DNA from: an uncultured Clostridia bacterium
Lineage (GTDB): Bacteria; Bacillota; Clostridia; TANB77; CAG-508
Assembly: GCA_934129785.1 (NCBI GenBank)
Contig: CAKOWW010000005.1
Location: 1 to 64,000 of the forward strand
Length of the DNA stretch: 64,000 nt
Reading direction: 5' to 3'
The position numbers and the translations under genes are program-made. Every line of letters starts with the position of its first letter. The first letter of the stretch is position 1. Positions 7,609 to 17,041 of the stretch are shown piece by piece. The notes beneath the pieces are model-generated. The model saw only the letters and a list, made by a program, of their open reading frames with translations, was not told the origin of the DNA and ran no database searches.

Positions 7609-9441
7609 ATGCCAGGACCAATGGGTGGGCCAGGAAGAGCCCATACAACAGAAAAACCAAAAGACTTTAAAAAGACAACAAAGAAATTAATAAGTAAATA
7701 CTTATCTAAATATAAATTAGCATTAATTATAGTATTTATATTTGCAATTGGAAGTACAATATTTACAATTGTTGGACCTAAAATACTAGGAAATGCAACA
7801 ACAGAAATATTTAATGGATTAGTTAGCAAACTATCTGGTGGAGATGGAATAGATTTTGGTAAAATTGGACAAATACTATTAACATTATTAGCTTTGTATG
7901 TTGTAAGTGCATTATTCTCTTTTATCCAAGGTTTTACAATGACAGGAATAGCACAAAAAATAACATATAAACTTAGAAATGATATAGCAGAAAAAATAAA
8001 TAGATTACCAATGGATTATTTTGATAAAAAAACACATGGAGAGGTTTTATCAATAGTTACAAATGATGTTGATACATTAAGTTCAAATTTAAATCAAACA
8101 GTAACACAAATAATAACATCAATATGTACATTAATAGGAATTTTAGTAATGATGTTATCAATAAGCTGGCAAATGACTTTAATATCATTAGTAATACTTC
8201 CAGTATCAGCATTTATAGTGAAAAAAATAGTAGGAAAATCACAAAAATATTTTGTTAAACAACAAGATTATTTAGGCCATGTAAATGGGCAAGTTGAAGA
8301 AATATATAGTGGTTTAAATATTGTAAAAGTATTTAATGGCGAAGAAAAAGTAACAAACGAATTTAAAAAAGCAAATGATGAATTATATCATTCAGGCTGG
8401 AAATCACAATTCTTATCTGGACTTATGTTTCCAATAATGAACTTTATTGCAAATATAGGATATGTAGGAGTTGCAGTTGCAGGTGGCTATTTGGCAATAC
8501 AAGGAACAATAACAGTTGGAAATATTCAAAGCTTTATACAATACAATAAACAATTTACACAACCAATAACACAAATTGCTCAAATTTCAGCAATGTTACA
8601 AGCAATGATTGCTGCAACAGAAAGAGTATTTACATTTTTAGAGGAACCAGAAGAAGCAAAAACAGAAAAAGGAAATGTAGATACAAGTAAATTAAAGGGA
8701 AATGTGGAATTTAAACATGTGCATTTTGGATACAATCCAGAAAGAACTATAATAAATGATTTTAGCGCATCTGTAAAGGAAGGACAAAAAATAGCGATTG
8801 TTGGACCAACAGGAGCTGGAAAAACAACAATGGTAAAATTACTTATGAGATTTTACGATGTTAACTCAGGAGAAATACTAGTTGATGGTCATAATATAAA
8901 AGATATGGATCGAGGAGAATTAAGAAAAATGTTTGGAATGGTTCTTCAAGATACATGGTTATTTGGTGGAACAGTAAAAGACAACTTGAAATATGGAAAT
9001 GAAACTGCATCAGATGACGATATTATAAGAGCAGCTAAAGCAGCACATGTACACCATTTTATAAAAACATTACCAAATGGGTATAACTCAGTTTTAAATG
9101 AAGAATCAAGTAATGTTTCAGCAGGACAAAAACAATTATTAACAATTGCTAGGGTTATTCTTGCAAATCCAAAAATATTAATACTAGATGAAGCAACAAG
9201 TTCAATAGATACAAGAACAGAAATACAAATTCAAAAAGCTATGGACAATTTAATGGAAGGCAGAACATCATTTATAATAGCACACAGATTGTCTACAATA
9301 AAAAATGCAGATTTAATATTAGTAATGAACCATGGAGATATAGTAGAACAAGGAACACATGAAGAATTATTAGCTAAAAATGGATTTTATGCAGATTTAT
9401 ATAATTCACAATTTGAAGATTGTAATGATGAAATAGAATAA
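7609..9441 (+). CDS. ABC exporter half-transporter, catalytic partner
   Basis: A 610-residue partner of the preceding subunit. The N-terminus (MPGPMGGPGRAH) is typical of this clostridial subgroup. Six membrane helices occupy residues ~25-320. The ATPase domain has Walker A GPTGAGKTT, an altered signature VSAGQKQLLTIARV and an intact Walker B with catalytic Glu, LILDEATSSID. The altered signature pairs with the degenerate site of the first subunit, and the intact Glu gives the pair one competent ATP site. GGGGG ahead of the ATG is a strong ribosome binding site, and the gene ends at a good terminator. The substrate cannot be read from sequence. Confidence 0.88.
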   Translation: MPGPMGGPGRAHTTEKPKDFKKTTKKLISKYLSKYKLALIIVFIFAIGSTIFTIVGPKILGNATTEIFNGLVSKLSGGDGIDFGKIGQILLTLLALYVVSALFSFIQGFTMTGIAQKITYKLRNDIAEKINRLPMDYFDKKTHGEVLSIVTNDVDTLSSNLNQTVTQIITSICTLIGILVMMLSISWQMTLISLVILPVSAFIVKKIVGKSQKYFVKQQDYLGHVNGQVEEIYSGLNIVKVFNGEEKVTNEFKKANDELYHSGWKSQFLSGLMFPIMNFIANIGYVGVAVAGGYLAIQGTITVGNIQSFIQYNKQFTQPITQIAQISAMLQAMIAATERVFTFLEEPEEAKTEKGNVDTSKLKGNVEFKHVHFGYNPERTIINDFSASVKEGQKIAIVGPTGAGKTTMVKLLMRFYDVNSGEILVDGHNIKDMDRGELRKMFGMVLQDTWLFGGTVKDNLKYGNETASDDDIIRAAKAAHVHHFIKTLPNGYNSVLNEESSNVSAGQKQLLTIARVILANPKILILDEATSSIDTRTEIQIQKAMDNLMEGRTSFIIAHRLSTIKNADLILVMNHGDIVEQGTHEELLAKNGFYADLYNSQFEDCNDEIE

Positions 9442-9445
9442 AATT

Positions 9446-9478
9446 AAAGCTCTCAGGCAAATAATGCTTGAGAGCTTT
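9446..9478. terminator. bidirectional intrinsic terminator
   Basis: A 10-bp stem, AAAGCTCTCA paired with TGAGAGCTTT, separates the exporter genes from the convergent P-type ATPase gene and can serve both. Confidence 0.75.
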
Positions 9479-9497
9479 ATAAAATCAGTTTCTTATT

Positions 9498-11786
9498 TTA
9501 TAAGTTAATGTTAAAAAATGCAGAAAAATAGGTAATTGCAAAAATAAATATTATTGTCATACATATAGCTAGTAATAGTCTATATATGGAAAATGGAAGT
9601 GGGCTTTCTTCACTTTTTCTAGACTTACTAAAACTAAACAGTAACAAAAGTCCCCAAAAACCAGTTGATATTACACATAATGTAGATAATTTATTAGTTT
9701 CAATTATATTAAATTTGTTCAATAATATTAGAAAAAATATTGATATAGTGCAAATTAATCCAGTTGGAAGGGCTTTTTTTAATACATTTTTTAAAAACGA
9801 ACCTGTTATTTTTTCTTTATTTGGTTCTAATGCAAGTAAAAATGAAGGAGTACCTATTGTTACAAAACTAATAAGACTTAGCTGAATTGGAACAAATGGA
9901 TAATTCTCTTGCATTAGTAAACTTATAAGGGCAAGTAAACAAGAATAGATAGTTTTTACTAAAAACAAAGATGCAGATCTTTGAATGTTATTTATAGTTC
10001 TTCTTCCTTCTGCTACAACTTTTGGCATAGAAGAAAAGTCGGAATTTAATAAAATTAACTGAGACACATTTTTAGTTGCATCACTACCATTTGCCATAGC
10101 TACACTACAATCAGCTTGCTTTAGTGCTAGAACATCATTTACACCATCACCTGTCATGGCAACTGTTTTTCCGTTATTTTGCAAAGCCTTTACTAATTCA
10201 AGTTTTTGTGTAGGGGAAACTCTACCAAAAATAGAATATTTTAGTGCAATATTTTCTAATTCAGCATCTGAAACGGTAGTCATATCAATAAAGTTATCAT
10301 ATTTTTTAATACCGGCATGTTTTGCAATTTGAGAAACAGTTAATGGATTGTCACCAGATATTATTTTTATATCGACATTTTGCATGTAAAAATATTTTAA
10401 AGTTTGGTTTACATTTGCTCTTAATGTATCAATTAATAATATAATAGCAATAGGTACAATATTTTTTGGTAAAGAATTATTCTCAAAATTATTTTCAGAA
10501 TGGGCAACAATTAAAACTCTATAATCTTTACTATACTTTTCAATTTCATTTTTGTAGTTGTTATAGTTATCTTTTAATACAAAGCTTGGTGCACCTATAA
10601 TATAACTTCCCACATTTTCAAAGTTTATTCCAGACCATTTTTTCTCAGAAGAAAATGCAACTTTTTTTATAGGTAAAAATTCAGAAGAAATTTTTTGAAA
10701 TCTATTTTTTATGGCCATAATAGTTGGGTTTTCGTCTTCAGAAAATTTTGCTAAATTAGCTAAAATATTTTCTAAAGTACTATCTTCTAATGAGTTATTA
10801 TCACTATTTTTAGTTAAGTTTAGTACATTTACTACTTTTAAATCTCCCTTAGTTAAAGTTCCAGTTTTGTCTAAACATAAAGTATCTACTCTTGCTAAAG
10901 TTTCGATACAGTATAAATCTTGAACGAGAACTTTTGATTTAGATAAACGGATGACACTAATTGCAAGAACTGTACTTGTAAGTAAAACAAGCCCTTCTGG
11001 TATCATACCAATTATTGCAGCAACAGTATGGATTACAGATTGGTCAATTGGTAACTTTTGAAAATAAAATTGACTAACAAATAGTGCAATTCCAATAGGA
11101 ATAATTGCAAAAGTTAGAAATTTAATTATTTTTTGTAAAGAAATCATTATTTCTGAATTAATTTTCTTAATGTATTTTGCACCATTTGATATTTTTGAAG
11201 CATAATTATCAATTCCAATATGTTCAACTTTAGCTAGACAATGACCACTAATAATAAAACTTCCGGATAAAATCATATCACCAGATTTTTTTGTAATACT
11301 ATTTGGTTCACCAGTTATAAAGGATTCGTTAACCAAAACTTCGCCGTCTTGTATAATGCTGTCAGTTGCAACTTGGTTTCCTGCTTTAAATTCTATAATA
11401 TCATCTAAAACTATTTCATCAATGGGAATTTCGGTTTTTTGGGAATCTCGTATAACATTTGCTTTACTTTCCGCTAGCACAGATAATTTATCAATAATCT
11501 TTTTTGAATGTATTTCCTGTATTGTGCTAATTGATGTATTTATAATTACAATTGCGAGAAAAAGCATGTTCTTATATGAACCAACCATGAAAATTATAAT
11601 TGCTAAAAATAAGTTTAAAAAATTAAATAAAGTAAAAAAGTTTTCATACAAAATTTGTTTTATGCTTTTTGTTGGTAAAGTTAAATCATAATTTACATTT
11701 TTTTCTTTGATTCGCATTTCTACTTGCTCTTTTGTTAATCCGTTCATTGGATTTTGGTGTGTATCTTTCCATATTTTTATCTCCAT
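9498..11786 (-). CDS. CtpE-like cation-transporting P-type ATPase
   Basis: A 762-residue P-type ATPase of the type resembling mycobacterial CtpE (proposed calcium uptake). It contains the actuator TGEPN motif, membrane helices with MIPEGLVLLTSTVLA, where PEG(L) replaces the PEGLP of SERCA-like pumps, the phosphorylation site LDKTGTLTKGD, and the hinge MTGDGVNDVLALK. The nucleotide-binding domain is short, and no N-terminal metal-binding domain is present. The C-terminus has several membrane helices. The start at 11786 lies 54 bp left of putative switch element 2, and the promoter in that element currently points towards this gene. Ion specificity is an inference from family resemblance. Confidence 0.8.
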   Translation of the reverse strand: MEIKIWKDTHQNPMNGLTKEQVEMRIKEKNVNYDLTLPTKSIKQILYENFFTLFNFLNLFLAIIIFMVGSYKNMLFLAIVIINTSISTIQEIHSKKIIDKLSVLAESKANVIRDSQKTEIPIDEIVLDDIIEFKAGNQVATDSIIQDGEVLVNESFITGEPNSITKKSGDMILSGSFIISGHCLAKVEHIGIDNYASKISNGAKYIKKINSEIMISLQKIIKFLTFAIIPIGIALFVSQFYFQKLPIDQSVIHTVAAIIGMIPEGLVLLTSTVLAISVIRLSKSKVLVQDLYCIETLARVDTLCLDKTGTLTKGDLKVVNVLNLTKNSDNNSLEDSTLENILANLAKFSEDENPTIMAIKNRFQKISSEFLPIKKVAFSSEKKWSGINFENVGSYIIGAPSFVLKDNYNNYKNEIEKYSKDYRVLIVAHSENNFENNSLPKNIVPIAIILLIDTLRANVNQTLKYFYMQNVDIKIISGDNPLTVSQIAKHAGIKKYDNFIDMTTVSDAELENIALKYSIFGRVSPTQKLELVKALQNNGKTVAMTGDGVNDVLALKQADCSVAMANGSDATKNVSQLILLNSDFSSMPKVVAEGRRTINNIQRSASLFLVKTIYSCLLALISLLMQENYPFVPIQLSLISFVTIGTPSFLLALEPNKEKITGSFLKNVLKKALPTGLICTISIFFLILLNKFNIIETNKLSTLCVISTGFWGLLLLFSFSKSRKSEESPLPFSIYRLLLAICMTIIFIFAITYFSAFFNINL

Positions 11787-11840
11787 TTTAGTTTGAATTT
11801 ATAAAAGTAATTATATCGCAATTTTTGCACAAAATAAAGT

Positions 11841-12035
11841 CCTAAAGTATATAACTTTAGGAACTTGACATCAAAAATAGTATAACAATAAAAAACTTAT
11901 AAATCAATAAAAAATCAAAAAAATCATATTTTTTTATCCATGATTTTATCATTTCATTAATTAAACAAAAATATACAAATATTAAAAAATAGCCATTTAT
12001 GCAAATTATATATTCCTAAAGTTATATACTTTAAG
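11841..12035. promoter_or_regulatory. putative invertible promoter element 2
   Basis: A 195-bp AT-rich segment with inverted ends at 11841-11861 and 12015-12035 that match at 20 of 21 positions. Each end has arms CCTAAAG and CTTTAGG (or CTTTAAG) around the spacer TATATAA, inverted between ends; element 1 differs by one base in the spacer (TATTTAA). The interior shares a block with element 1 (…CAATAAA…TATAAATCAATAAAAAAT…) containing a leftward promoter. The pilin-like gene at 12058 begins 23 nt to the right, with its ribosome binding site outside the element, so inversion would change only promoter direction. Confidence 0.6.
11879..11907 (-). promoter_or_regulatory. leftward promoter inside element 2
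   Basis: On the minus strand, TTGATT (11902-11907) and TATACT (11879-11884) are 17 bp apart. It corresponds in position to the promoter in element 1. It points towards the P-type ATPase gene that starts at 11786 on the minus strand, and away from the pilin-like gene. Confidence 0.5.
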
Positions 12036-12057
12036 ATTTTTACGAAAGGAGAAAAAC

Positions 12058-13230
12058 ATGGAAAAAACGAAAGAAAACAAAGGAATAACGCTAGTGGCAC
12101 TTATAGTTATCATTATAGTTTTACTAATATTAGCAAGTATTTCAGTAGTGATGTTAACAGAAAATAATGGAATTCTAAGCCAAAGCCAAAAAGCAAAAGA
12201 ACAAACAGAAATAGCAAGTGAAAAAGAAGCATTACAACTAACTATTATGTCACAAAAAGTATCAAAAGAAGAAAAAAATAATATAGGAGCAAAACTATAT
12301 GACAAAACAGTTGCAAATGGAAACAAGTGGAATGTTATAAAAGACAACGAAAACAATATAACATATGGAACAGGTTGGAATTATATTGAAAAAGGTACTC
12401 AAATAGAAAGTTGGGGGAAAGCTCAAAAAAATTGGGTAATAAATTATGAAACAGGAGAAATAAAAGAACTTAAAGAAAATAGTTATAATAATTTAAAATA
12501 TGGAAAGAATTTAGCAGTTTCAGAAGGACTGGTTTTAAATGTAGACCCAGTAAATATGGAAGATAAAAACAGCTGGGGAGATGGAGTAACTTTATATGGA
12601 GTGCAAGATGGCGATGGATATGGCTGGAATGGTAGTGAAATAAAATTTGATGGTGTTGATGATTATATAGAAGTATATACAGATGTTTCGGCTGATGAAG
12701 GAATTACATTTGAATTTTATGCCAAAAGCAATATACAAAATCAAAAAGTAGGGATGTTATCCAAAATAGCAAAAGGGGAGGATATTTCATATTTTCGTTC
12801 GTTTATAGAAGGAAGAAATATGTTTTCTGCTAGTGCATCTGTACAACCAAGTCAATCAAAATGGTCTGAAGGAAATCCCGCTAATGTGAAACATTGGATT
12901 TACAGAGAAATGGAGGATATGCAATTAACTGAAGGAGCGTATATAACAGTTTCAATAAATTTAAAAGATAGTATAATTACATTATATAAAAATGGAGAAT
13001 ATTTAGATTCAACCAAATGTAGTGAACAATGGCTAAAAAATAGTGGACTAGATAATTCTAAAATACCTTTTATAATTGGAATGTGTGTTAAATTTGATCC
13101 ATATGTAGAATTTTATTCAAACATAGACTTATATGCATGCAGACTATATAATAAAATTTTAACAGACAAAGAAATAAAAGAAAACTGTCAAAAAACAATA
13201 AACTATCATGAAATTTTAGTAAACAATTAG
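12058..13230 (+). CDS. pilin-like protein with LamG/concanavalin-like domain
   Basis: A 390-residue predicted surface protein. The N-terminus is again a prepilin-type signal: basic leader MEKTKENKG, then ITLVALIVIIIVLLILASIS. A linker leads to a jelly-roll LamG-like domain (residues ~150-380): LVLNVDPVNMEDKNSWGDGVT, then IKFDGVDDYIEV, TFEFYAKS, ITLYKNGEYLDS and LYACRLYNKILTDKEI are the standard strands of laminin-G / concanavalin A-like domains that bind glycans or proteins. The leader and first helix are shared with the genes at 908, 49529 and 51069 but the C-terminal domain differs, so the pilin head is modular. AAAGGAG lies 6 nt before the ATG. Expression is likely set by the invertible element directly upstream. 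Confidence 0.8.
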   Translation: MEKTKENKGITLVALIVIIIVLLILASISVVMLTENNGILSQSQKAKEQTEIASEKEALQLTIMSQKVSKEEKNNIGAKLYDKTVANGNKWNVIKDNENNITYGTGWNYIEKGTQIESWGKAQKNWVINYETGEIKELKENSYNNLKYGKNLAVSEGLVLNVDPVNMEDKNSWGDGVTLYGVQDGDGYGWNGSEIKFDGVDDYIEVYTDVSADEGITFEFYAKSNIQNQKVGMLSKIAKGEDISYFRSFIEGRNMFSASASVQPSQSKWSEGNPANVKHWIYREMEDMQLTEGAYITVSINLKDSIITLYKNGEYLDSTKCSEQWLKNSGLDNSKIPFIIGMCVKFDPYVEFYSNIDLYACRLYNKILTDKEIKENCQKTINYHEILVNN

Positions 13231-13940
13231 AATCATAACCACGTGTAAAACGCGTGGTTTGAACTTGCCCTATAAGGGCTTATAACATTGCCAGCGCCTA
13301 AAGACGCTGGCTTTCACTTCGTTCAAGCCTTGATGTAATGACTACTTTAGCAGACCCTTAAAAGGATTTGTATATTCTCTCTTTGTTAATTTATCTTCTA
13401 ATATGTCTTCTTTTTCTTGTTCTCTTATGTATTTCCTTATTGTTGCTTCATTTAATCCTACTGTACTAACATAGTACCCTGTTGCCCAAAAATTACTGTT
13501 TCCATATTTATATCTTAAATTTCCATGATCTTTGAATATCATCATTGAGCTTTTTCCTTTTAAATATCCCATAAAACTTGATATACTTTGTTTAGGCGGT
13601 ATTGATAATAATAAATGTATATGATTTGGCATCATATGTCCTTCTATTATCTCTACTCCCTTCCATTTACATAAATCTCTTATATATCCCTGTATATCTG
13701 CTCTTAATTTATGATATATTACTTTTCTCCTATATTTTGGTATAAACACTATGTGATACTTGCACATCCATTTTGTGTGTGATAGACTATTTGCCATAAG
13801 GCATCTCTCCTTTCAATATTTTATTGGCTTGAACACCAAATATTATATCACAGGTCGAGATGCCTTGCTTTAAGCTTTTAATCTCACCAGCATAGCTGGC
13901 GGTTGTTGTTCCACTTCGTTTCATGCAAGCTAAAGGCATA
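13231..13940 (-). mobile_element. IS200-type insertion sequence
   Basis: A single-gene element consisting of a Y1 transposase flanked by subterminal hairpins. At the left (transposon right end) are ACCACG/CGTGGT, GCCC/GGGC and CCAGCG/CGCTGG (13291-13310). At the right (transposon left end) is CCAGC-ATA-GCTGG (13887-13899). Both flanks carry related TTCACTTCGTT / TCCACTTCGTT sequences. There are no terminal inverted repeats or target duplication, as expected for this family. The exact boundaries are approximate. It is inserted between the LamG pilin gene and the tyrosine recombinase gene. Confidence 0.75.
13342..13797 (-). CDS. tnpA: IS200/IS605-family transposase TnpA
   Basis: A 151-residue Y1 HUH single-strand transposase. 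Visible features are the N-terminal KYHIVFIPKYRRKV, the metal-binding HUH motif in PNHIHLLLSIPP, a K-G-K-S helix and the nucleophilic Tyr in the ATGYYVSTVG region near residue 120. Length is normal for the family, so the copy is probably intact. No tnpB accompanies it. A purine-rich AAAGGAGAG site precedes the start on the minus strand. Confidence 0.92.
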   Translation of the reverse strand: MANSLSHTKWMCKYHIVFIPKYRRKVIYHKLRADIQGYIRDLCKWKGVEIIEGHMMPNHIHLLLSIPPKQSISSFMGYLKGKSSMMIFKDHGNLRYKYGNSNFWATGYYVSTVGLNEATIRKYIREQEKEDILEDKLTKREYTNPFKGLLK

Positions 13941-13944
13941 ATAT

Positions 13945-13979
13945 AAAAAAATTAGTGCAAAATTTGCACTAATTTTTTT
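13945..13979. terminator. bidirectional intrinsic terminator
   Basis: A perfect stem (AATTAGTGCAAA / TTTGCACTAATT) flanked by an A-run and a T-run, so it works on both strands. It lies just outside the IS200 element, before the recombinase gene. Confidence 0.7.
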
Positions 13980-14115
13980 ATGCCGATAGCATTACTAGGA
14001 AGAATAAAAAATAAAACTAACAATTGTACAAATTAAAAAACAAAAACAAATTGTTTTATATAAAAAAAGTTAGTACAATGTCTAATAATAAACAACAGAA
14101 AAAAGGAGAAAAAAG

Positions 14116-15075
14116 ATGAAAAAATTAGAAAAACTAAGAAATGTACTAAAAGAGGAACTAAAGAAAATAGTAAAGGAAGATTATTTTGAGGATATAGCAA
14201 AAGAATGGTTAGAAAGTAAAAAGAAAAAAATAAAAAAATCAACATATTTTAATTATGAATATAAAATATATAAATATTTAATGCCAACATTTTGCAATTG
14301 CAAAGTGAGAAAATTGAAGAAATATGATTATGTAGAATTTGTAGAAATGCTTGAAGAAGAATATGAAAGTAAGACAATAAGAGATATATTAAATGTATTA
14401 AAAGCAATATTAAAATATGCAAATAACAAATATAATTGTCAAATAAAATGTGATAATATTGAACTTCCGAAATTAGAAAACAAAAAATTGAAGATTCTGA
14501 CTAAAAGGGAAAGAAATAAACTTGAAAAGCATTGTATAAAAGAAAATTCTTTAAAAAGTATAGGAATCTTAATATGTTTAAATACAGGTATTAGAATAGG
14601 AGAATTATGTGCACTGAAATGGAAAAATATTGATTTTAGCGAAAAAACAATATACATAAGTCATACTTTACAAAGAGTATATAGTCAAAAAAATAAAAAA
14701 TCGAAGGTGATAATAGATAAACCAAAAACAGATAGTTCTATAAGGACAATACCAATGTCGAATAAGTTATATGAAATATTGAAAATAATGAAGAAAGAAT
14801 ATGATCCAGAAAGTTTTTTGCTAACAGGAAAAGAATATAAATATATAGAGCCACGAACTTTTCAGAATTCATATAAGGAGATTTTACAATTGCTTAAAAT
14901 AAAACCATATAAATTTCACATATTAAGACATACCTTTGCAACTGAATGTGTGGAAGTAGGCATGGATATTAAATCTTTAAGTGAAATATTAGGACATAGT
15001 GATATAAATATAACATTAAATAGATATGTACATTCATCATATAAAATGAAGAAAAAATATTTGGAAAAATTATAA
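14116..15075 (+). CDS. tyrosine recombinase (phage-integrase family), candidate invertase
   Basis: A 319-residue site-specific recombinase. The N-terminal SAM-like DNA-binding domain spans roughly residues 22-105. The catalytic domain has all expected residues: Arg in NTGIRIGELCALKW (~160), Lys in the strand KSKVIIDKPKTDSS, HILR (268-271), His in LGHSDI (294) and the nucleophile Tyr in NRYVH (304). AAAGGAG precedes the ATG. There are no phage genes around it, so it is not obviously a prophage integrase. It sits 2.1 kb from invertible element 2, and the putative crossover sites there have the arm-spacer-arm structure used by this family. Its role as the invertase is inference. Confidence 0.88.
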   Translation: MKKLEKLRNVLKEELKKIVKEDYFEDIAKEWLESKKKKIKKSTYFNYEYKIYKYLMPTFCNCKVRKLKKYDYVEFVEMLEEEYESKTIRDILNVLKAILKYANNKYNCQIKCDNIELPKLENKKLKILTKRERNKLEKHCIKENSLKSIGILICLNTGIRIGELCALKWKNIDFSEKTIYISHTLQRVYSQKNKKSKVIIDKPKTDSSIRTIPMSNKLYEILKIMKKEYDPESFLLTGKEYKYIEPRTFQNSYKEILQLLKIKPYKFHILRHTFATECVEVGMDIKSLSEILGHSDINITLNRYVHSSYKMKKKYLEKL

Positions 15076-15149
15076 AAAAATTTCTAAAAAGTGTTGTAAA
15101 AAAAAATATTATTGATATAATAATAAAAAAACAAACAGGAGGATTTTTT

Positions 15150-16295
15150 ATGTTAAAAAAAGTAGGAATATTGGCAAATGGTGGAGATGTATCAGGCTTT
15201 AATGCAGTAATAAGAGCGATTGTAAAAACAGCTGAAAACCATAATGTTGAATGTTACGGGATTGTAGATGGATATAATGGATTACTAAAAAAAGATTTTG
15301 AAAAATTATCAACAGCAGAAGGGGGAGAAGCTATAGGAATACTTCCTATGGGAGGTTCAATAATAGGTTCTTCAACAAATGCAAATATATTTAATTATAA
15401 AGTTGTAAATGAAGATGGTAGTGTTGAATATAAAGACCTATCAGACCAAGCAATTGCAAATATCAAGGAATTTGGATTTGACTGTATATTCACATTAGGA
15501 GGAGATGGAACTCAAAAATCAGCAAGAGATTTTTCAACAAAAGGTGTAAATGTAATAGGTGTTCCAAAAACAATTGACAATGATGTTGCATGTACAGAAA
15601 TAACATTTGGATATAATACAGCTGTATCTGTTGCGATGGAAGCACTAGATAGATTACATACAACAGGAGCAACACATCATAGAATAATGGTTTTAGAAGT
15701 AATGGGAAGATATGCAGGTTGGATAGCGTTAGAATCAGCAATAGCTGGTGGTGCAGATGTAGCTTTAATTCCAGAGATACCATATGATATAAATAGAGTT
15801 GCAACTAAAATAGAAAATAGAAAAAAAAGAGGCAAAAACTTTAGTATAGTAGTTGTTGCAGAAGGTGCAAAACCAAAAGATGGAGAAATGGTAGTTGCCA
15901 ATGTAAGAGATAACGGAAGTGGTGTAGATAATACAAAACTAGGTGGAATAGGACAAATTGTTGCAAAGCAATTGCAAGAATTAACAGGATTAGAGGCAAG
16001 AAATACAACACTTGGTTATATGCAAAGAGGAGGAACACCAACAGCATTTGATAGAGTTCTATCAACAAAATATGGAACAAAAGCAATGGAACTAGCGTTA
16101 GAAGGAAAATTTGGAACATTAGCAGTTATAAAAAATGGAAAGTTAGATTCAGTTTCATTAGAAGATGTTGTAGGAAATAATACAAAAATAGGAGCAGTTT
16201 CAGGAAATACTGAAGAAAGTAACCTTAGAAAAGTAACAATGGACCATGATTTAGTAAAAACAGCAAGAGATATAGGAATAAATCTAGGTGATTAA
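15150..16295 (+). CDS. pfkA: 6-phosphofructokinase
   Basis: A 381-residue phosphofructokinase converting fructose 6-phosphate to the 1,6-bisphosphate. The start has the ILANGGDVSGFNAVIRA loop. The phosphoryl-donor region reads GGDGTQKSARDF and the catalytic segment PKTIDNDV; the substrate loop MEVMGRYAGWIAL-like sequence (VLEVMGRYAGW) follows. The combination Gly (as in ATP enzymes) with Lys in PKTIDND (as in PPi enzymes) places it in the mixed clade that includes ATP-dependent trypanosome enzymes; ATP use is likelier than PPi. It is longer than the 320-residue classical PfkA. AGGAGG precedes the ATG. Confidence 0.88.
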   Translation: MLKKVGILANGGDVSGFNAVIRAIVKTAENHNVECYGIVDGYNGLLKKDFEKLSTAEGGEAIGILPMGGSIIGSSTNANIFNYKVVNEDGSVEYKDLSDQAIANIKEFGFDCIFTLGGDGTQKSARDFSTKGVNVIGVPKTIDNDVACTEITFGYNTAVSVAMEALDRLHTTGATHHRIMVLEVMGRYAGWIALESAIAGGADVALIPEIPYDINRVATKIENRKKRGKNFSIVVVAEGAKPKDGEMVVANVRDNGSGVDNTKLGGIGQIVAKQLQELTGLEARNTTLGYMQRGGTPTAFDRVLSTKYGTKAMELALEGKFGTLAVIKNGKLDSVSLEDVVGNNTKIGAVSGNTEESNLRKVTMDHDLVKTARDIGINLGD

Positions 16296-16334
16296 AAATG
16301 TTATGTTAGTTTTAACAAAGGAGGAAAATATATA

Positions 16335-17003
16335 ATGGATATTGAAAAAATAAAAAAGAATAAGAAAATAGCAATTGTATGTATAGCAATAATAGTAGTA
16401 ATTATAGTGATAGGAGTAAGTTTCTTTGCAGTAAATAAAAGTGCTTCTAAAACAAGTGGTGCTACAGCAAACAAATTGGAAAATTTGTGTGAAAACTTAA
16501 AGCAAAGTCAATCATATAGCTTTACAGCAACATTAGATGACAAAAACAAGATGACTTATGAAAAAAATGATGGAAAAGCTTATACAGATACTACTTATAA
16601 TGGAACAGAATCGAAATTTATTATAAAAGACGGAAATTCATATTTGTTAGTTGATGACCAAAAAGCATATTATACATATGTAAATAATGATATAGATTTA
16701 AATAAAATAGAACTACAATTATCAGAAGTAATAAATTCAGGTGAGCATCAAAATGGAGAAGAAAAAATAGATGGAAAAAATTATCAATATGAAGAATATA
16801 ACTGTATAACAGACTTTACAATGCAAGACACATCAAATGTTACAGCAAATCAAAATGCAAAAACAAGATTTTATTTCAAAAATAACAAATTAGTTTATAT
16901 AAAAACAATTATAAATGACAAACAAGAATTACTAAAAGTAGATATTTCTAATAATGTTGATACAAACTTATTTGAAATACCATCAGATTATGAAGAAAGA
17001 TAA
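16335..17003 (+). CDS. membrane-anchored protein of unknown function
   Basis: A 222-residue protein. A short basic N-terminus (MDIEKIKKNKK) is followed by one hydrophobic helix (residues ~12-34) and then a soluble extracytoplasmic part rich in Asp, Asn, Lys and Tyr with alternating strands. The end, VDTNLFEIPSDYEE, resembles the closing strand of LolA-like beta-sheet proteins in Firmicutes, so a LolA-like fold is possible but not established. AAAGGAGG lies before the ATG. It is 40 bp after pfkA and 38 bp before the alcohol dehydrogenase gene, probably in one operon. Confidence 0.55.
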   Translation: MDIEKIKKNKKIAIVCIAIIVVIIVIGVSFFAVNKSASKTSGATANKLENLCENLKQSQSYSFTATLDDKNKMTYEKNDGKAYTDTTYNGTESKFIIKDGNSYLLVDDQKAYYTYVNNDIDLNKIELQLSEVINSGEHQNGEEKIDGKNYQYEEYNCITDFTMQDTSNVTANQNAKTRFYFKNNKLVYIKTIINDKQELLKVDISNNVDTNLFEIPSDYEER

Positions 17004-17041
17004 AAAGCCAAAAGGCTAAAATAACAAAGGAGGAATGAAAA

